A DNA stretch of 64,000 bases, taken from contig NZ_JABBNU010000003.1 of the NCBI RefSeq assembly GCF_012926615.1, positions 1-64,000 of the forward strand. Reading direction: 5' to 3'. The position numbers were made by a program, and so were the translations under genes. The notes below the pieces were generated by a model. That model saw nothing but the letters and a program-made list of their open reading frames with translations, was not told where the DNA came from and did not search any database. The DNA is from Marinigracilibium pacificum. GTDB taxonomy: Bacteria > Bacteroidota > Bacteroidia > Cytophagales > Cyclobacteriaceae. Below, one piece after another: positions 53,449 through 62,698 of this stretch (its first letter is position 1; each line of letters starts with the position of its first letter).

Positions 53449-55254
53449 ATGAAACGCTACCTGATCCTTATTTTATTCACTTCAAATATTTTAGCTCAGC
53501 AAACCACATTTAATTATGAGGTGGATCTAACAAATAAAAATGATGCCTTTAATGTAAAATTGACTGTACATTCACTTTCTTCAAAAGACGATATTTACAG
53601 CTTCGTATCATATGCTCCCGGAGTTCATCAACCACTTGATTTTGGACGTTTTGTTAAGTCATTTAGGGTATATGATAAAGAGGGAAATGAATTAATTACA
53701 AACAAAATTTCTATTAATGACTTTCGAATAATCGAACCTGAAAAAGTTCATCAAATTATATATGAGATTGACGACTCATTTGATATGAGCACGACTTATC
53801 ATCCTATCTACCCAATGAGCGGCACCGGAATTACGGATAATTACACTATAATTAACCCTCATGGCGTTTTTGGATATTTCAAAAATCTAAAAAATGAACC
53901 TATAAAGTTAAAACTGTTATTGGATGATGATTTACAAATTGGAACAGCCCTCAATATAGATGATGAAGGAAATTATGATGTCGAATCATTCTACCACTTG
54001 ACTGACTCTCCTATTTTGATAGGTAAAAGCTTATCATACTCTTCTACAATGGTAGATAAAATAAAGGTTGAAGTCTATGTTTATTCTCCTTCAGGTGGAA
54101 TCACAGCAGATATGGTATTAGATCAGGCATCTGAAATCCTGGATGCCGCAAAGCAATTTATTGGTTATTCTCCTGTAGAAAGATATACATTCCTAATGTA
54201 TTTTGCTTCCCATGAAGACATGGGTAAAATGCCAGTATTTCAAAGTACCGGTGCACTGGAGCATTCATTGAGTTCAACTTATGCTTTACCGGATATGCCT
54301 CAGTATTTGCCCTACTTGAAAAATATTATCGCTCACGAATACATGCATATTCTAAGTCCATTACACTTACATAGTAATGTATTAGCCAATTTTGATTACT
54401 CAAAGCCCTTATCTGAAGACAAACATGTCTGGCTTTATGAGGGAGTAACAGAATGGGTTTCATATTATATGCAGGTTTATGCTGGAAATCAAAGTCCACA
54501 GAATTATCTGAATTATTTATCCGAAAAGGTTACGAACAGTGAAAATTATAGTTCAGAATACAGCCTTATCCGTATAAGTAGTGATTGGTCTACTGATGAG
54601 GGAAATAAGCAATATGGTAATATCTACCAGCTGGGACCACTAACGGCCGCTATGCTTGACTTTAAGCTTTTGGAGCTATCAAATGGTGAAAAAGGGCTTA
54701 GAAACGTATATCTAGACCTAATCAAGAAATATGGTAAGGATAATCCTTTCGATAATGAACTTTTCTTTGATAATCTGTTAGCAATAACTTATCCTGAAAT
54801 ATCTGATTTTATTGAAAGGCATATCAAAAAAAATACACCTTTCGATTTTGAAAACGATCTTGCTCCTTTTGGAATCAAATATTACAAAAAGAAATTAAAT
54901 GAAGAGGGAAAACCAACAATTGGGCTTAACATTAGACCCAATAAAAATAACCAACCAACGGTATTTTCTACTTCAGAAGACTATAAAGGCACAAAAGTAC
55001 AAGTAGGTGATATCATTACACATATCAATGGGACAGAACTGTCTGAAGACACATACCATAGTTTGATGGAAAGTTTTTCTAACATGAAAATTGGCGGAAC
55101 CTATCAGTTGGATATTATTAGAAATGGGGAAAATTTAAAAATCACCGAAGAGCTTTATCCTAAATACGATTATCATGTTTTTGAGTTTGATGATAATGCA
55201 TCAAAAGATGTAATAACATTAAGAAAAAAAGCTATTCCAAATTTGGGGATTTAA
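53449..55254 (+). CDS. M61 family peptidase with PDZ domain
   Basis: A 601-residue secreted metallopeptidase of family M61 (glycyl aminopeptidase-like). A signal peptide (about 1-16, ending LAQQ) precedes an N-terminal beta-domain; the catalytic zinc site is His296-Glu297-x2-His300 (HEYMH) in IIAHEYMHILSPLHLHS, with the glutamate ligand in WLYEGVTEWVSYY. The C-terminal PDZ-like domain (about 490-590) includes VGDIITHINGTELSEDTYHS. The family trims N-terminal residues from peptides; the enzyme probably works in the periplasm or outside the cell. It is a single-gene unit followed by a palindromic hairpin. Confidence 0.9.
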   Translation: MKRYLILILFTSNILAQQTTFNYEVDLTNKNDAFNVKLTVHSLSSKDDIYSFVSYAPGVHQPLDFGRFVKSFRVYDKEGNELITNKISINDFRIIEPEKVHQIIYEIDDSFDMSTTYHPIYPMSGTGITDNYTIINPHGVFGYFKNLKNEPIKLKLLLDDDLQIGTALNIDDEGNYDVESFYHLTDSPILIGKSLSYSSTMVDKIKVEVYVYSPSGGITADMVLDQASEILDAAKQFIGYSPVERYTFLMYFASHEDMGKMPVFQSTGALEHSLSSTYALPDMPQYLPYLKNIIAHEYMHILSPLHLHSNVLANFDYSKPLSEDKHVWLYEGVTEWVSYYMQVYAGNQSPQNYLNYLSEKVTNSENYSSEYSLIRISSDWSTDEGNKQYGNIYQLGPLTAAMLDFKLLELSNGEKGLRNVYLDLIKKYGKDNPFDNELFFDNLLAITYPEISDFIERHIKKNTPFDFENDLAPFGIKYYKKKLNEEGKPTIGLNIRPNKNNQPTVFSTSEDYKGTKVQVGDIITHINGTELSEDTYHSLMESFSNMKIGGTYQLDIIRNGENLKITEELYPKYDYHVFEFDDNASKDVITLRKKAIPNLGI

Positions 55255-55333
55255 TGTAAAATTTTAAATACTGTTTAACAATAATAGAGCCTTTTATATT
55301 AAATAAAATTATACTCCATAGGTTAAAAGCTAT

Positions 55334-55370
55334 ACTTATGTCATTTAATTAAATGACATAAGTCTTTGAT
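55334..55370 (+). terminator. Palindromic hairpin after the M61 peptidase gene
   Basis: A perfect 30-bp palindrome, ACTTATGTCATTT joined by AATT to AAATGACATAAGT (55334-55363), is followed by CTTTGATTTT. It lies 79 bp after the peptidase stop. It is a likely terminator, though its T-run is broken. Confidence 0.65.
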
Positions 55371-55488
55371 TTTAGACAAACTAACCCTACTTTAATTACA
55401 AATAAATACTTTAATAATTACCTTGAAAGGTATTAGAAGTGTAATCCCATACATTCTCAAAAAAGGATGATCATTAACTCTGTTAAAT

Positions 55489-55899
55489 ATGAAATTAACC
55501 ACATTACTAAAGGTTTCGCTATACACAGCACTGTTTTTTTTATGTCTAACAATAAAAGCCCAAAGTTCAGACTCTATTGTTTTAAAGGGCTCTATAATTG
55601 ATAAAGAAGGCAATCCGATTCCTGCAGCCCTTATTTTACAAAGCGGCACTTCAAATGGCACCATCACAAATGAAAATGGTCGTTTTGAACTACAAATACC
55701 AAAAGGATCCGATTTAACCATTTCTGCTACCGGTATGAAAAACATTGATATTGAAAATATTAACTTTAGTAATGTTATTATCAATTTATCTGACAACTCA
55801 ATAGAATTCTGTTGTACAAATCATACGACATCCCATTGTGCAGTTACAATGAAAGAATTGGAAAAACTTTCTGAAAAGCACAATTGCACATTTAAATAA
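55489..55899 (+). CDS. Secreted CarboxypepD_reg-like single-domain protein
   Basis: A 136-residue secreted protein with a signal peptide (about 1-25, ending IKAQ) and one carboxypeptidase regulatory-like (CarboxypepD_reg) domain: LKGSIIDKEGNPIPAALILQ, then TNENGRFELQIPKGSDL and the closing strand. This is the domain that normally opens SusC-type receptors, here without a plug or barrel. The end has an odd cysteine-rich segment (FCCTNHTTSHC) that could bind a metal. The next gene starts 6 bp downstream and codes for a membrane protein, so they are one unit. The role is unknown. Confidence 0.7.
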   Translation: MKLTTLLKVSLYTALFFLCLTIKAQSSDSIVLKGSIIDKEGNPIPAALILQSGTSNGTITNENGRFELQIPKGSDLTISATGMKNIDIENINFSNVIINLSDNSIEFCCTNHTTSHCAVTMKELEKLSEKHNCTFK

Positions 55900-55905
55900 A
55901 TAATC

Positions 55906-56445
55906 ATGCTTAGAGTCTTTATTAGTTCTATTATATTCATAATCGCACTATATACTGGAACCGGTGGATATTTAATCCTTCAGAATGAACAACTATATGA
56001 GCATGCACAAACTTTGGAAAAGAAGGTAGTTAGATATGGAAAGGTTTGTTTTGATAATAAAGAAGTGATGAAGGCTGCATTAGAACAGGATAAAATAGCT
56101 ATGGTTTACCCTTATGCATTAAAAATACCCTCATTTCTAAGTTTCTTGTTAACTGCTATCTCATTCGGAATAATAGGTGCTTATGGAAATATTATTAATG
56201 ATACCATTAAACATAAAAGGCAATTCAAAGACACTCAAAACCTATTGCTTGTCCCTGTTCAAGGAGGTATTATCGGAATAATCATTCTTGGTATTTCATA
56301 TACAATACCAGTAATTTTGACAAATGAAAACGTTAGTTTAAAACCAATTACTGTTGTTTTTCTGTGTCTATTTGGTGGAATATTTTACCTGAAATTCTAT
56401 GATTGGATTATTAGTAAAATAAATAAAGTTTTATTCCCGGATTAA
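55906..56445 (+). CDS. Membrane protein of unknown function
   Basis: A 179-residue membrane protein with about four helices: FISSIIFIIALYTGTGGYLI, PSFLSFLLTAISFGIIGAYG, LVPVQGGIIGIIILGISYTI and ITVVFLCLFGGIFYLKFYDW. Between the first two lies a helical soluble segment. I do not recognise the family. It starts 6 bp after the CarboxypepD_reg gene and is probably co-transcribed with it. A charged basic C-terminus ends the protein. Confidence 0.65.
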   Translation: MLRVFISSIIFIIALYTGTGGYLILQNEQLYEHAQTLEKKVVRYGKVCFDNKEVMKAALEQDKIAMVYPYALKIPSFLSFLLTAISFGIIGAYGNIINDTIKHKRQFKDTQNLLLVPVQGGIIGIIILGISYTIPVILTNENVSLKPITVVFLCLFGGIFYLKFYDWIISKINKVLFPD

Positions 56446-56536
56446 GGTAAATACATGCACCCGATATTGTTTCTTACATTTAAATTCAAGATATAAACCT
56501 TTTATCTATCAGATAAAAAATAATCAACCAAAACCA

Positions 56537-57784
56537 ATGTATAAAGCATTATCAATATTCCTATTTTGTTTTATTTTTATTCTTTCCTCATGTAATCAAA
56601 TTGAAAAGAAAGATTTTAACTCTGTTGATTCGTTGGCAATTTTTGATTCATTGACAATTGAACTCGACTCCATTCAGAGAAATGGAAAGATAAATGGATT
56701 TGCAGTTGCAATGGTAAATCAAAATGGAGTATTATATTCAAAGGGATTTGGAACTTCAAACAGTGAAACCAATGAAAAATATACAAGCAAAACCGTTCAG
56801 CATATTGCATCTGTTTCTAAAACCCTAATTGGAATAGCATTAATGAAAGCAAAAGAGTTGGAAAAGCTAGATCTTGATGATCCAATTAACAAATACTTAT
56901 CGTTTAATGTCTTCAACCCGAAATATCCCAATGAAATTATTACAATTAGGCAACTGGCTACACATACTTCAGGAATAAACGATACCGACGAGTATATGAA
57001 CAGGGCATGGATAGTTTCAGAAAATCAAGACCTTAGTAATATTTCTACTGATTACCCATATCAAAAACTCAATCTGGCAGAAAATGACATGCCAATGGAA
57101 GAATATTTAAAGGAATATTTAGTACCAGACGGAGAATATTATCTACCAGAGAATTATATTGATTTCAAACCTGGTCAACGTTATAATTATTCTAACATTG
57201 GGGCTACATTATGTGCTTTAATAATAGAAAAAGCCACCGATCAGTCATTTGATTCATTTACAAGGATTCATATTCTTGGTCCATTAAATATGAATGATTC
57301 AGGATGGTCATTGGACAGTATTGACATTACGAATCATTCCAGGTTATACAGAAATGACAATAGTTTATTACCATATTATAAAGCAATCACCTATCCTGAT
57401 GGTATGCTGATTTCTTCCAGTGATGATATGGCAAAATATCTGGTAGAATTAATAAAAGGGTACTCAGGTAATGGCACACTTTTAAATCCTGAAAGCTATA
57501 AAGAACTTTTTACAGAACAACTTAATGAGAGCCATTTTGAAAGTCGGGATCCGAATCATCCATATAATGGAGATTATAGCCCTGCCATTTTTATTGGTCA
57601 TAGTGCACCTGGCTATATCGGGCATTCTGGTGGTGATGCCGGAGTAGCAACCTGGATGTATTTTAATAAAGAGGAAAAAACCGGAAGGTATATTGTCATC
57701 AATTGTGATATGGGTAATGACAACAGATCAAGAGAGCTGGAGTATTATGCTATCTGGGATACAATGAATAAATACTTCAAATAA
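56537..57784 (+). CDS. Serine hydrolase lipoprotein (class C beta-lactamase-like)
   Basis: A 415-residue lipoprotein (lipobox LSSC) of the beta-lactamase/DD-peptidase-like serine hydrolase family. All three motifs are intact: Ser92-Val-Ser-Lys95 in ASVSKTLIGIAL, Tyr218-Ser-Asn220 in RYNYSNIGATLC and His363-Ser-Gly in GYIGHSGGDAG. This makes it catalytically complete, unlike the fused protein at 47395, where the asparagine is replaced. Members cleave beta-lactams, D-peptides or esters, and the exact reaction is not readable. It is a single-gene unit with its own upstream region of 90 bp. Confidence 0.87.
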   Translation: MYKALSIFLFCFIFILSSCNQIEKKDFNSVDSLAIFDSLTIELDSIQRNGKINGFAVAMVNQNGVLYSKGFGTSNSETNEKYTSKTVQHIASVSKTLIGIALMKAKELEKLDLDDPINKYLSFNVFNPKYPNEIITIRQLATHTSGINDTDEYMNRAWIVSENQDLSNISTDYPYQKLNLAENDMPMEEYLKEYLVPDGEYYLPENYIDFKPGQRYNYSNIGATLCALIIEKATDQSFDSFTRIHILGPLNMNDSGWSLDSIDITNHSRLYRNDNSLLPYYKAITYPDGMLISSSDDMAKYLVELIKGYSGNGTLLNPESYKELFTEQLNESHFESRDPNHPYNGDYSPAIFIGHSAPGYIGHSGGDAGVATWMYFNKEEKTGRYIVINCDMGNDNRSRELEYYAIWDTMNKYFK

Positions 57785-58074
57785 TGTGTTATGATTTACT
57801 TTAAAAATCAATATAAAATTGTTTAAGGTGAGGATCAAAAAAAAGATCATTATCCTCTAGCATATTTATTCAAAAGAATAGTCTATTTTTGACTTTAAAT
57901 TAAGTGGTGTTTTAAGCTGTAGTAAGCCATTTCACCAATTAAGTTTACGATTTTAGCAATTCAGTTAGTCTGAAAGTAAAATTTATCCTGAGAATTAAAA
58001 CCGGATAAAAAACATTAACATAAAACTATAGGAAAGCTTAGTCAAACAATTTTTGGTTCATAATTACAATATGA

Positions 58075-58956
58075 ATGTTTAAGAAAGTTTACCTTGAAAT
58101 TTCAAACATCTGCAATGTGCAGTGTTCCTTTTGTCCTGTGGTCGAAAAGGATAAAAAGATAATGAATCTGGTTGAGTTTGAAGATATACTAAAACAGGTA
58201 GCTCCACTCGCAGAAACGATATGTTTACATCTTCTTGGTGAACCACTTGCTCATCCAAAGTTTACCGATATTATTAAAATTTGTGAGCAATATAATACTC
58301 AAGTAGATCTTACCACCAATGGGATTTTAATTAAAAGGTATAAAGAACTTTTAGCTAATTCGAAATCAATCCGACAGATTAATTTTTCGTTACAGGCATT
58401 TAAAGACAATTTTCCAGAACGAGATATTGATCCTTACCTGCTACCAATATTTGATTTTGTTAAATATGCTAATGAAACCAGACCAGAACTCTTCATCAAC
58501 TTCAGACTCTGGAATCAGGAAAGCAATGCTTCAAATAATGAGGATATTTTTTCTAAAATTGAATCATATTTTGAAATCTCAATAAATAGAAACATTGAGT
58601 TAGGCCTTATCAAATCCAAAAAGGTATGGAATAAATTATATCTAAATTTTGATTCACGATTCGAATGGCCATCGTTTTCATTGCCAAATCAAGGAAATAC
58701 CGGGCGTTGTCACGGTACAATTAGTCATATTGGTATTCATGCTGATGGCAGTGTTGTTCCTTGTTGTCTTGACAAAAATGCGGTTATAAACTTAGGAAAC
58801 CTTCATAAAAACTCATTGACTGAGATAATAAATAGTGACCGGTTTAAAAATATGAGAGATGGATTTTTAAACGGAGTATTAGTTGAAGAACTATGTCATC
58901 ACTGTAGTTTTATCAATCGCTTCAAAAAGTCAAAGAAACCTGAAAAAGCAGCATAG
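58075..58956 (+). CDS. Radical SAM/SPASM protein
   Basis: A 293-residue radical SAM enzyme. The [4Fe-4S] cluster motif is Cys13-x3-Cys17-x2-Cys20 in SNICNVQCSFCPVVEK. The SAM-binding GEPLAHPKF follows, with LTTNGILI. The C-terminal SPASM-like part has cysteines in GRCHGT, VVPCCLDKN and ELCHHCSFINRF for an auxiliary cluster. Such proteins often modify peptides or drive small-molecule maturation, but no precursor peptide gene is seen nearby. The start at 58075 is chosen because the ATG at 58071 is out of frame. Substrate unknown. Confidence 0.87.
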   Translation: MFKKVYLEISNICNVQCSFCPVVEKDKKIMNLVEFEDILKQVAPLAETICLHLLGEPLAHPKFTDIIKICEQYNTQVDLTTNGILIKRYKELLANSKSIRQINFSLQAFKDNFPERDIDPYLLPIFDFVKYANETRPELFINFRLWNQESNASNNEDIFSKIESYFEISINRNIELGLIKSKKVWNKLYLNFDSRFEWPSFSLPNQGNTGRCHGTISHIGIHADGSVVPCCLDKNAVINLGNLHKNSLTEIINSDRFKNMRDGFLNGVLVEELCHHCSFINRFKKSKKPEKAA

Positions 58957-58973
58957 TTTAAATTTTAATTATT

Positions 58974-59013
58974 AAACAAAAGGTAGAGGAAAAATATCCT
59001 CTACCTTTTGTTT
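58974..59013. terminator. Bidirectional terminator between the radical SAM and TlpA-like genes
   Basis: A perfect 17-bp stem, AAACAAAAGGTAGAGGA (58974-58990) paired with TCCTCTACCTTTTGTTT (58997-59013), has a 6-nt loop. It lies between convergent genes and has T-rich sequence on both strands. Confidence 0.9.
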
Positions 59014-59025
59014 AAAATCCTTTTC

Positions 59026-60393
59026 TTAAATATTCAGATCATTAAATAACTTCAGTAATTCTTCGTCTGAAGGTCGTGGAGCATCGGCTTTAACAATATT
59101 CCCATCAGGACCTATCAGGATAAATCTTGGAATAGCTTCTACAACATATGCTTCCATAAAGTCAGATTGAAAACCATTATCAGCAAATAATTGAATGCCT
59201 CCCAAATTTTTATCCTTGACCATATTTTTCCAGGTTTCATAATCGTCTTTACTATCAACAGAAATACTAACAAAAGATATATTTTTATCAGCATATTGCT
59301 CTTGAAGTTTTGTTAATTCTGGAATCTCCTTGATACAAGGACCACACCAGGTTGCCCAGACATCTATATAAACATACTTACCTCTAAGGCTCTCTAATGT
59401 AGTTTTCCCTCCTTCATAATTCTCAAATTCGAAATTCGGTGATGGCCTATCCTCAGTAAGACTTTTAAAGCTATCATATTTTTCTTTATACTCCTTTAAA
59501 TAATCTTCTCGGCTAGTATTTTCAAGGTATAGACTATAGGTCTTTTCTAAATACTCATTTGGTTTCAACATACCAAAAGCCATTGTATGCATAAACTCCT
59601 CTTTGACAATACCTTTTGGCATTGTATTAATTAATTCAATAAATCCTAAGTGATAATTATCATTATTACTTATCGTATAGTTATTTAACTCTGTAGCATA
59701 ATGCTTTATTACCAGATCTCTGTAAATAGGGCTTGTTTTAAACGCTTTTTCATCTGTATAGTTAAAACTCTCATTTTCTGAATAAAAACCATCAGCCAAC
59801 TCTAAACTATCTGATTGAGTGAACATCTTATAATATATAGGGTATGAAGAAAGATAATTGTGATATTCATATCCAATATTTGCTTCTTCGACTTTAACGA
59901 AGTCTTCTGACACACCTTCATAATTATTTACAAGATTAAGGCTATTTTCCTTTATACTCTCAACCTGATTTTTGAATTCATTCTCTGGCTGACTATAAAA
60001 AACAGCATATTCATAAGTAGGCTTTGATACTGTTTTAACTTTTTCGGCCAGATAATTATTTTCCTCTGCTCCTTTCCCGGTAAATGTTAGTGAGTCATCA
60101 AAAGCTTCATAATCTGTTTGAAGGTTTATATCAGCACCATTAGATAAATACAATAATGCCTTCTCTTCATCTATTTTAAGATCAAAGTACCCTTCATAAT
60201 TGATCCGTAATGTATCATTAAAAGTACCATCATCTGCAACAGAAATTACCTTTCTGAAATCGTAACCTAAAATTAAGACCTTGTCAGATTCAGCATTTTC
60301 AATTTTCCCTGATAATAGAACGTAATCTACCTCCGAAGGCTTTTCGCATGCAATAGATAGAACCACCAGAAATAGTAGGAATAGCTTTTTCAT
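59026..60393 (-). CDS. TlpA-like thioredoxin-domain lipoprotein
   Basis: A 455-residue periplasmic lipoprotein (signal with lipobox SIAC, Cys16). The N-terminal part (about 20-290) is helical and strand-rich like the DUF4369-type domain found before TlpA in Bacteroidota: YVLLSGKIENAESDKVLILG. The C-terminal thioredoxin-like domain carries the redox pair Cys350 and Cys353 in WATWCGPCIKEIPEL, and the cis-proline is seen in AYVVEAIPRFILIGP. It probably reduces disulfides or supports cytochrome maturation in the envelope. The gene is convergent with the radical SAM gene. Confidence 0.88.
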   Translation of the reverse strand: MKKLFLLFLVVLSIACEKPSEVDYVLLSGKIENAESDKVLILGYDFRKVISVADDGTFNDTLRINYEGYFDLKIDEEKALLYLSNGADINLQTDYEAFDDSLTFTGKGAEENNYLAEKVKTVSKPTYEYAVFYSQPENEFKNQVESIKENSLNLVNNYEGVSEDFVKVEEANIGYEYHNYLSSYPIYYKMFTQSDSLELADGFYSENESFNYTDEKAFKTSPIYRDLVIKHYATELNNYTISNNDNYHLGFIELINTMPKGIVKEEFMHTMAFGMLKPNEYLEKTYSLYLENTSREDYLKEYKEKYDSFKSLTEDRPSPNFEFENYEGGKTTLESLRGKYVYIDVWATWCGPCIKEIPELTKLQEQYADKNISFVSISVDSKDDYETWKNMVKDKNLGGIQLFADNGFQSDFMEAYVVEAIPRFILIGPDGNIVKADAPRPSDEELLKLFNDLNI

Positions 60394-60633
60394 TAATATT
60401 TATTGTTTTGGTTTATGAAATGTAAATATATAATAAATATGTATAATAATTTCAGGAATTTATCACATATTAATAAACCCTACTTACCACTACCACGAAG
60501 CTCTTTTAATTGATCAATTTAAATTTATATAAACAGTAATTACCTATACCAATATTTTCATAAGACTAACAATCAACAATATATATTTCATTGAAATTAG
60601 TTATATTCATAATATCTGATAAACTCCGGTAAA

Positions 60634-62046
60634 ATGAAAAAACTAAACCAATATCTCATTTTAGTAATAATTCTCCTGTCCGCTTGCAATCATTCAAATG
60701 ATAAACCTACCGAGAATAACACTATTAAAACAACAACTACCAATCGCTATCAACCTGTGGAATATGTAAAGATCAAACATCCTGAATGGAGCAAGAATGC
60801 TATCATTTACCAACTTAACACTCGACAATTTTCAAAAGAAGGTACATTTGCAGCAGCTGAAAAGGAGCTTTCAAGATTAAAAGAGCTTGGTGCTGATATT
60901 ATCTGGCTCATGCCCATTCATGAGATTGGAGTTAAAAACAGAAAAGGCAGCCTGGGTAGTCCATATTCTGTAAAGGATTATTATAGTGTTAACCCGGAAT
61001 TTGGCTCAGAAGATGATCTGAAAAGTTTTATTAAAACTGCCCACAATCTAGGCTTATATGTTATTCTTGACTGGGTGGCAAATCATACTGCCTGGGACAA
61101 TGTATTAGTTAAGGAACATCCGGACTGGTATGATAAAGATTATAAAGGCGATTTCAGACCTACTCCATGGTGGGACTGGTCGGATATTATCGATCTGGAT
61201 TTCTCAAACCCGGGAGTAAGAGAGTATATGACTGATGCGATGAAATACTGGGTATCAAAGTTTGATATTGATGGCTACCGCTGCGATGTTGCCGGTTTTG
61301 TTCCCGTAGACTTCTGGAATAATGTCAGAAAAGAGCTAGATACCATAAAGCCGGTTTTTATGTTAGCAGAGTGGGAATCAAGAGACTTGCATGCCGAAGC
61401 GTTCGATATGACATATGCATGGAGCTGGAATGAAACAGTTCATAAAATCTGTACAGGAAAAGCAGATGTTAACGGACTTTACATCTATTACTCATGGAAC
61501 GAAAGTGCCTATCCAAAAAACTCAATGCGGATGACTTTTGTAAGTAATCATGATAAAAATGCCTGGGAAGGAACCATGTGGGAACAATTTGGTAATGGGC
61601 TCGAAGCTGCAATTGTATTATCCGTCGTTGGCGAAGGCATGCCACTTATTTACAATGGCCAGGAAGCAGGCAATAAAAAGCGACTTGAGTTTTTCGAGAA
61701 AGACCCTATCGAATGGAAGAAGCATCCCATTGGGGATCTTTATAAGAAGTTATTTGCACTAATGAAGAAAAATACAGCTTTATGGCATGCAAAATGGGGA
61801 GCTACTATGATTAAAGTACCTAATTCATCCGAAAGTGAAATTTTTAGTTTTGTTCGACAAAACGAAAAAGATAAAGTCTTCGCAGTTTTCAATTTTTCTG
61901 ATAAGAAACAAAGTATATCTTTTAAAGAAACACTTCATCATGGAAACTACATTGATTTTTTTACAGAAGATGATGTTTCAATTAATGATAGCTATGAAGC
62001 AATATTAGAACCATGGTCTTATAAAGTATTTGTAAAACCTCAGTAA
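60634..62046 (+). CDS. GH13 alpha-amylase family lipoprotein
   Basis: A 470-residue lipoprotein (lipobox LSAC, Cys18) with a GH13 catalytic barrel. The nucleophile is Asp218 in IDGYRCDVAGFVP, the acid/base Glu246 in VFMLAEWES and the third acid Asp307 in FVSNHDKNAWEG; an early conserved block is LGLYVILDWVANHTAWDN. The short beta-sandwich end (about 385-470) includes FAVFNFSDKKQSISF. It should cleave alpha-glucosidic bonds in starch, glycogen or oligosaccharides at the cell surface or in the periplasm. It is a single-gene unit without SusC/SusD genes. Product specificity is not known. Confidence 0.92.
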   Translation: MKKLNQYLILVIILLSACNHSNDKPTENNTIKTTTTNRYQPVEYVKIKHPEWSKNAIIYQLNTRQFSKEGTFAAAEKELSRLKELGADIIWLMPIHEIGVKNRKGSLGSPYSVKDYYSVNPEFGSEDDLKSFIKTAHNLGLYVILDWVANHTAWDNVLVKEHPDWYDKDYKGDFRPTPWWDWSDIIDLDFSNPGVREYMTDAMKYWVSKFDIDGYRCDVAGFVPVDFWNNVRKELDTIKPVFMLAEWESRDLHAEAFDMTYAWSWNETVHKICTGKADVNGLYIYYSWNESAYPKNSMRMTFVSNHDKNAWEGTMWEQFGNGLEAAIVLSVVGEGMPLIYNGQEAGNKKRLEFFEKDPIEWKKHPIGDLYKKLFALMKKNTALWHAKWGATMIKVPNSSESEIFSFVRQNEKDKVFAVFNFSDKKQSISFKETLHHGNYIDFFTEDDVSINDSYEAILEPWSYKVFVKPQ

Positions 62047-62172
62047 AGCATCAGATCCAGATACAAATTTGCAGAAACCGAATACAATAATTTTATATTT
62101 ATTCCTTAACCTGTTTATAGACTTCTTGTGATAAACTAAATTCACTAAAATAATATACTATATATCAACCTT

Positions 62173-62670
62173 ATGAAAATTCTCTTTAGAGAAATGACTG
62201 ATAACGACTGGCCGGAAGTTGCCAGAATTTATCTGGAAGGAATTAAAACAGGTAATGCAACATTTGAAAAACAATGTCCCGATTGGGAAAAGTGGAATTC
62301 TAGCCATCGTCAGGATTGTAGATTTGTGGCAATAACAAATGGAAAAACTGTCGGTTGGGTTGCTCTTTCTAATGTCTCCGGAAGGTGTGTATATTCAGGA
62401 GTTTGTGAAGTGAGTGTTTATGTTGATAGCACTTATTTTGGTCAGGGAATTGGTGATTCACTAATGAAAAAAATGATAGAAGAGTCAGAAAAAAATAATA
62501 TATGGACACTTCAGTCAGGTATTTTCATAGAAAACAAATCAAGTATCAGGTTGCATGAGAAAAATGGTTTCAGAATTGTTGGAACCAGGGAAAAAATAGG
62601 ACAAAGGGAAAGTATTTGGAGAGATATTGTTTTGATGGAACGGAGGAGTAAAGTTTCGGGAATCAAATAA
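62173..62670 (+). CDS. GNAT acetyltransferase, phosphinothricin acetyltransferase-like
   Basis: A 165-residue GNAT of the phosphinothricin/YncA-like subfamily. The N-terminal REMTDNDWPEVARIYLEGI and GNATFEKQCPDWEKW match this subfamily, followed by VAITNGKTVGWVALS, VSVYVDSTYFGQGIGDSLMK and the terminal FRIVGTREKIG. The motif with FGQGIG binds acetyl-CoA. Members acetylate amines such as phosphinothricin or methionine derivatives, so a specific substrate is not assigned. It has about 120 bp upstream and is likely a separate gene. Confidence 0.86.
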   Translation: MKILFREMTDNDWPEVARIYLEGIKTGNATFEKQCPDWEKWNSSHRQDCRFVAITNGKTVGWVALSNVSGRCVYSGVCEVSVYVDSTYFGQGIGDSLMKKMIEESEKNNIWTLQSGIFIENKSSIRLHEKNGFRIVGTREKIGQRESIWRDIVLMERRSKVSGIK

Positions 62671-62698
62671 TTAATATCTAATTTTTAGTATAAGTGGA

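Noticed and set aside
57831-57858. Hairpin-like GAGGAT and ATCCTC pair after the serine hydrolase
   Set aside because: Only six base pairs with a long A-rich loop and no T-run, so I do not call it a terminator.
58075-58956. A RiPP cluster around the radical SAM/SPASM gene
   Set aside because: I found no short precursor-like gene or export peptidase next to it; the region upstream (57785-58074) has no convincing small open frame.
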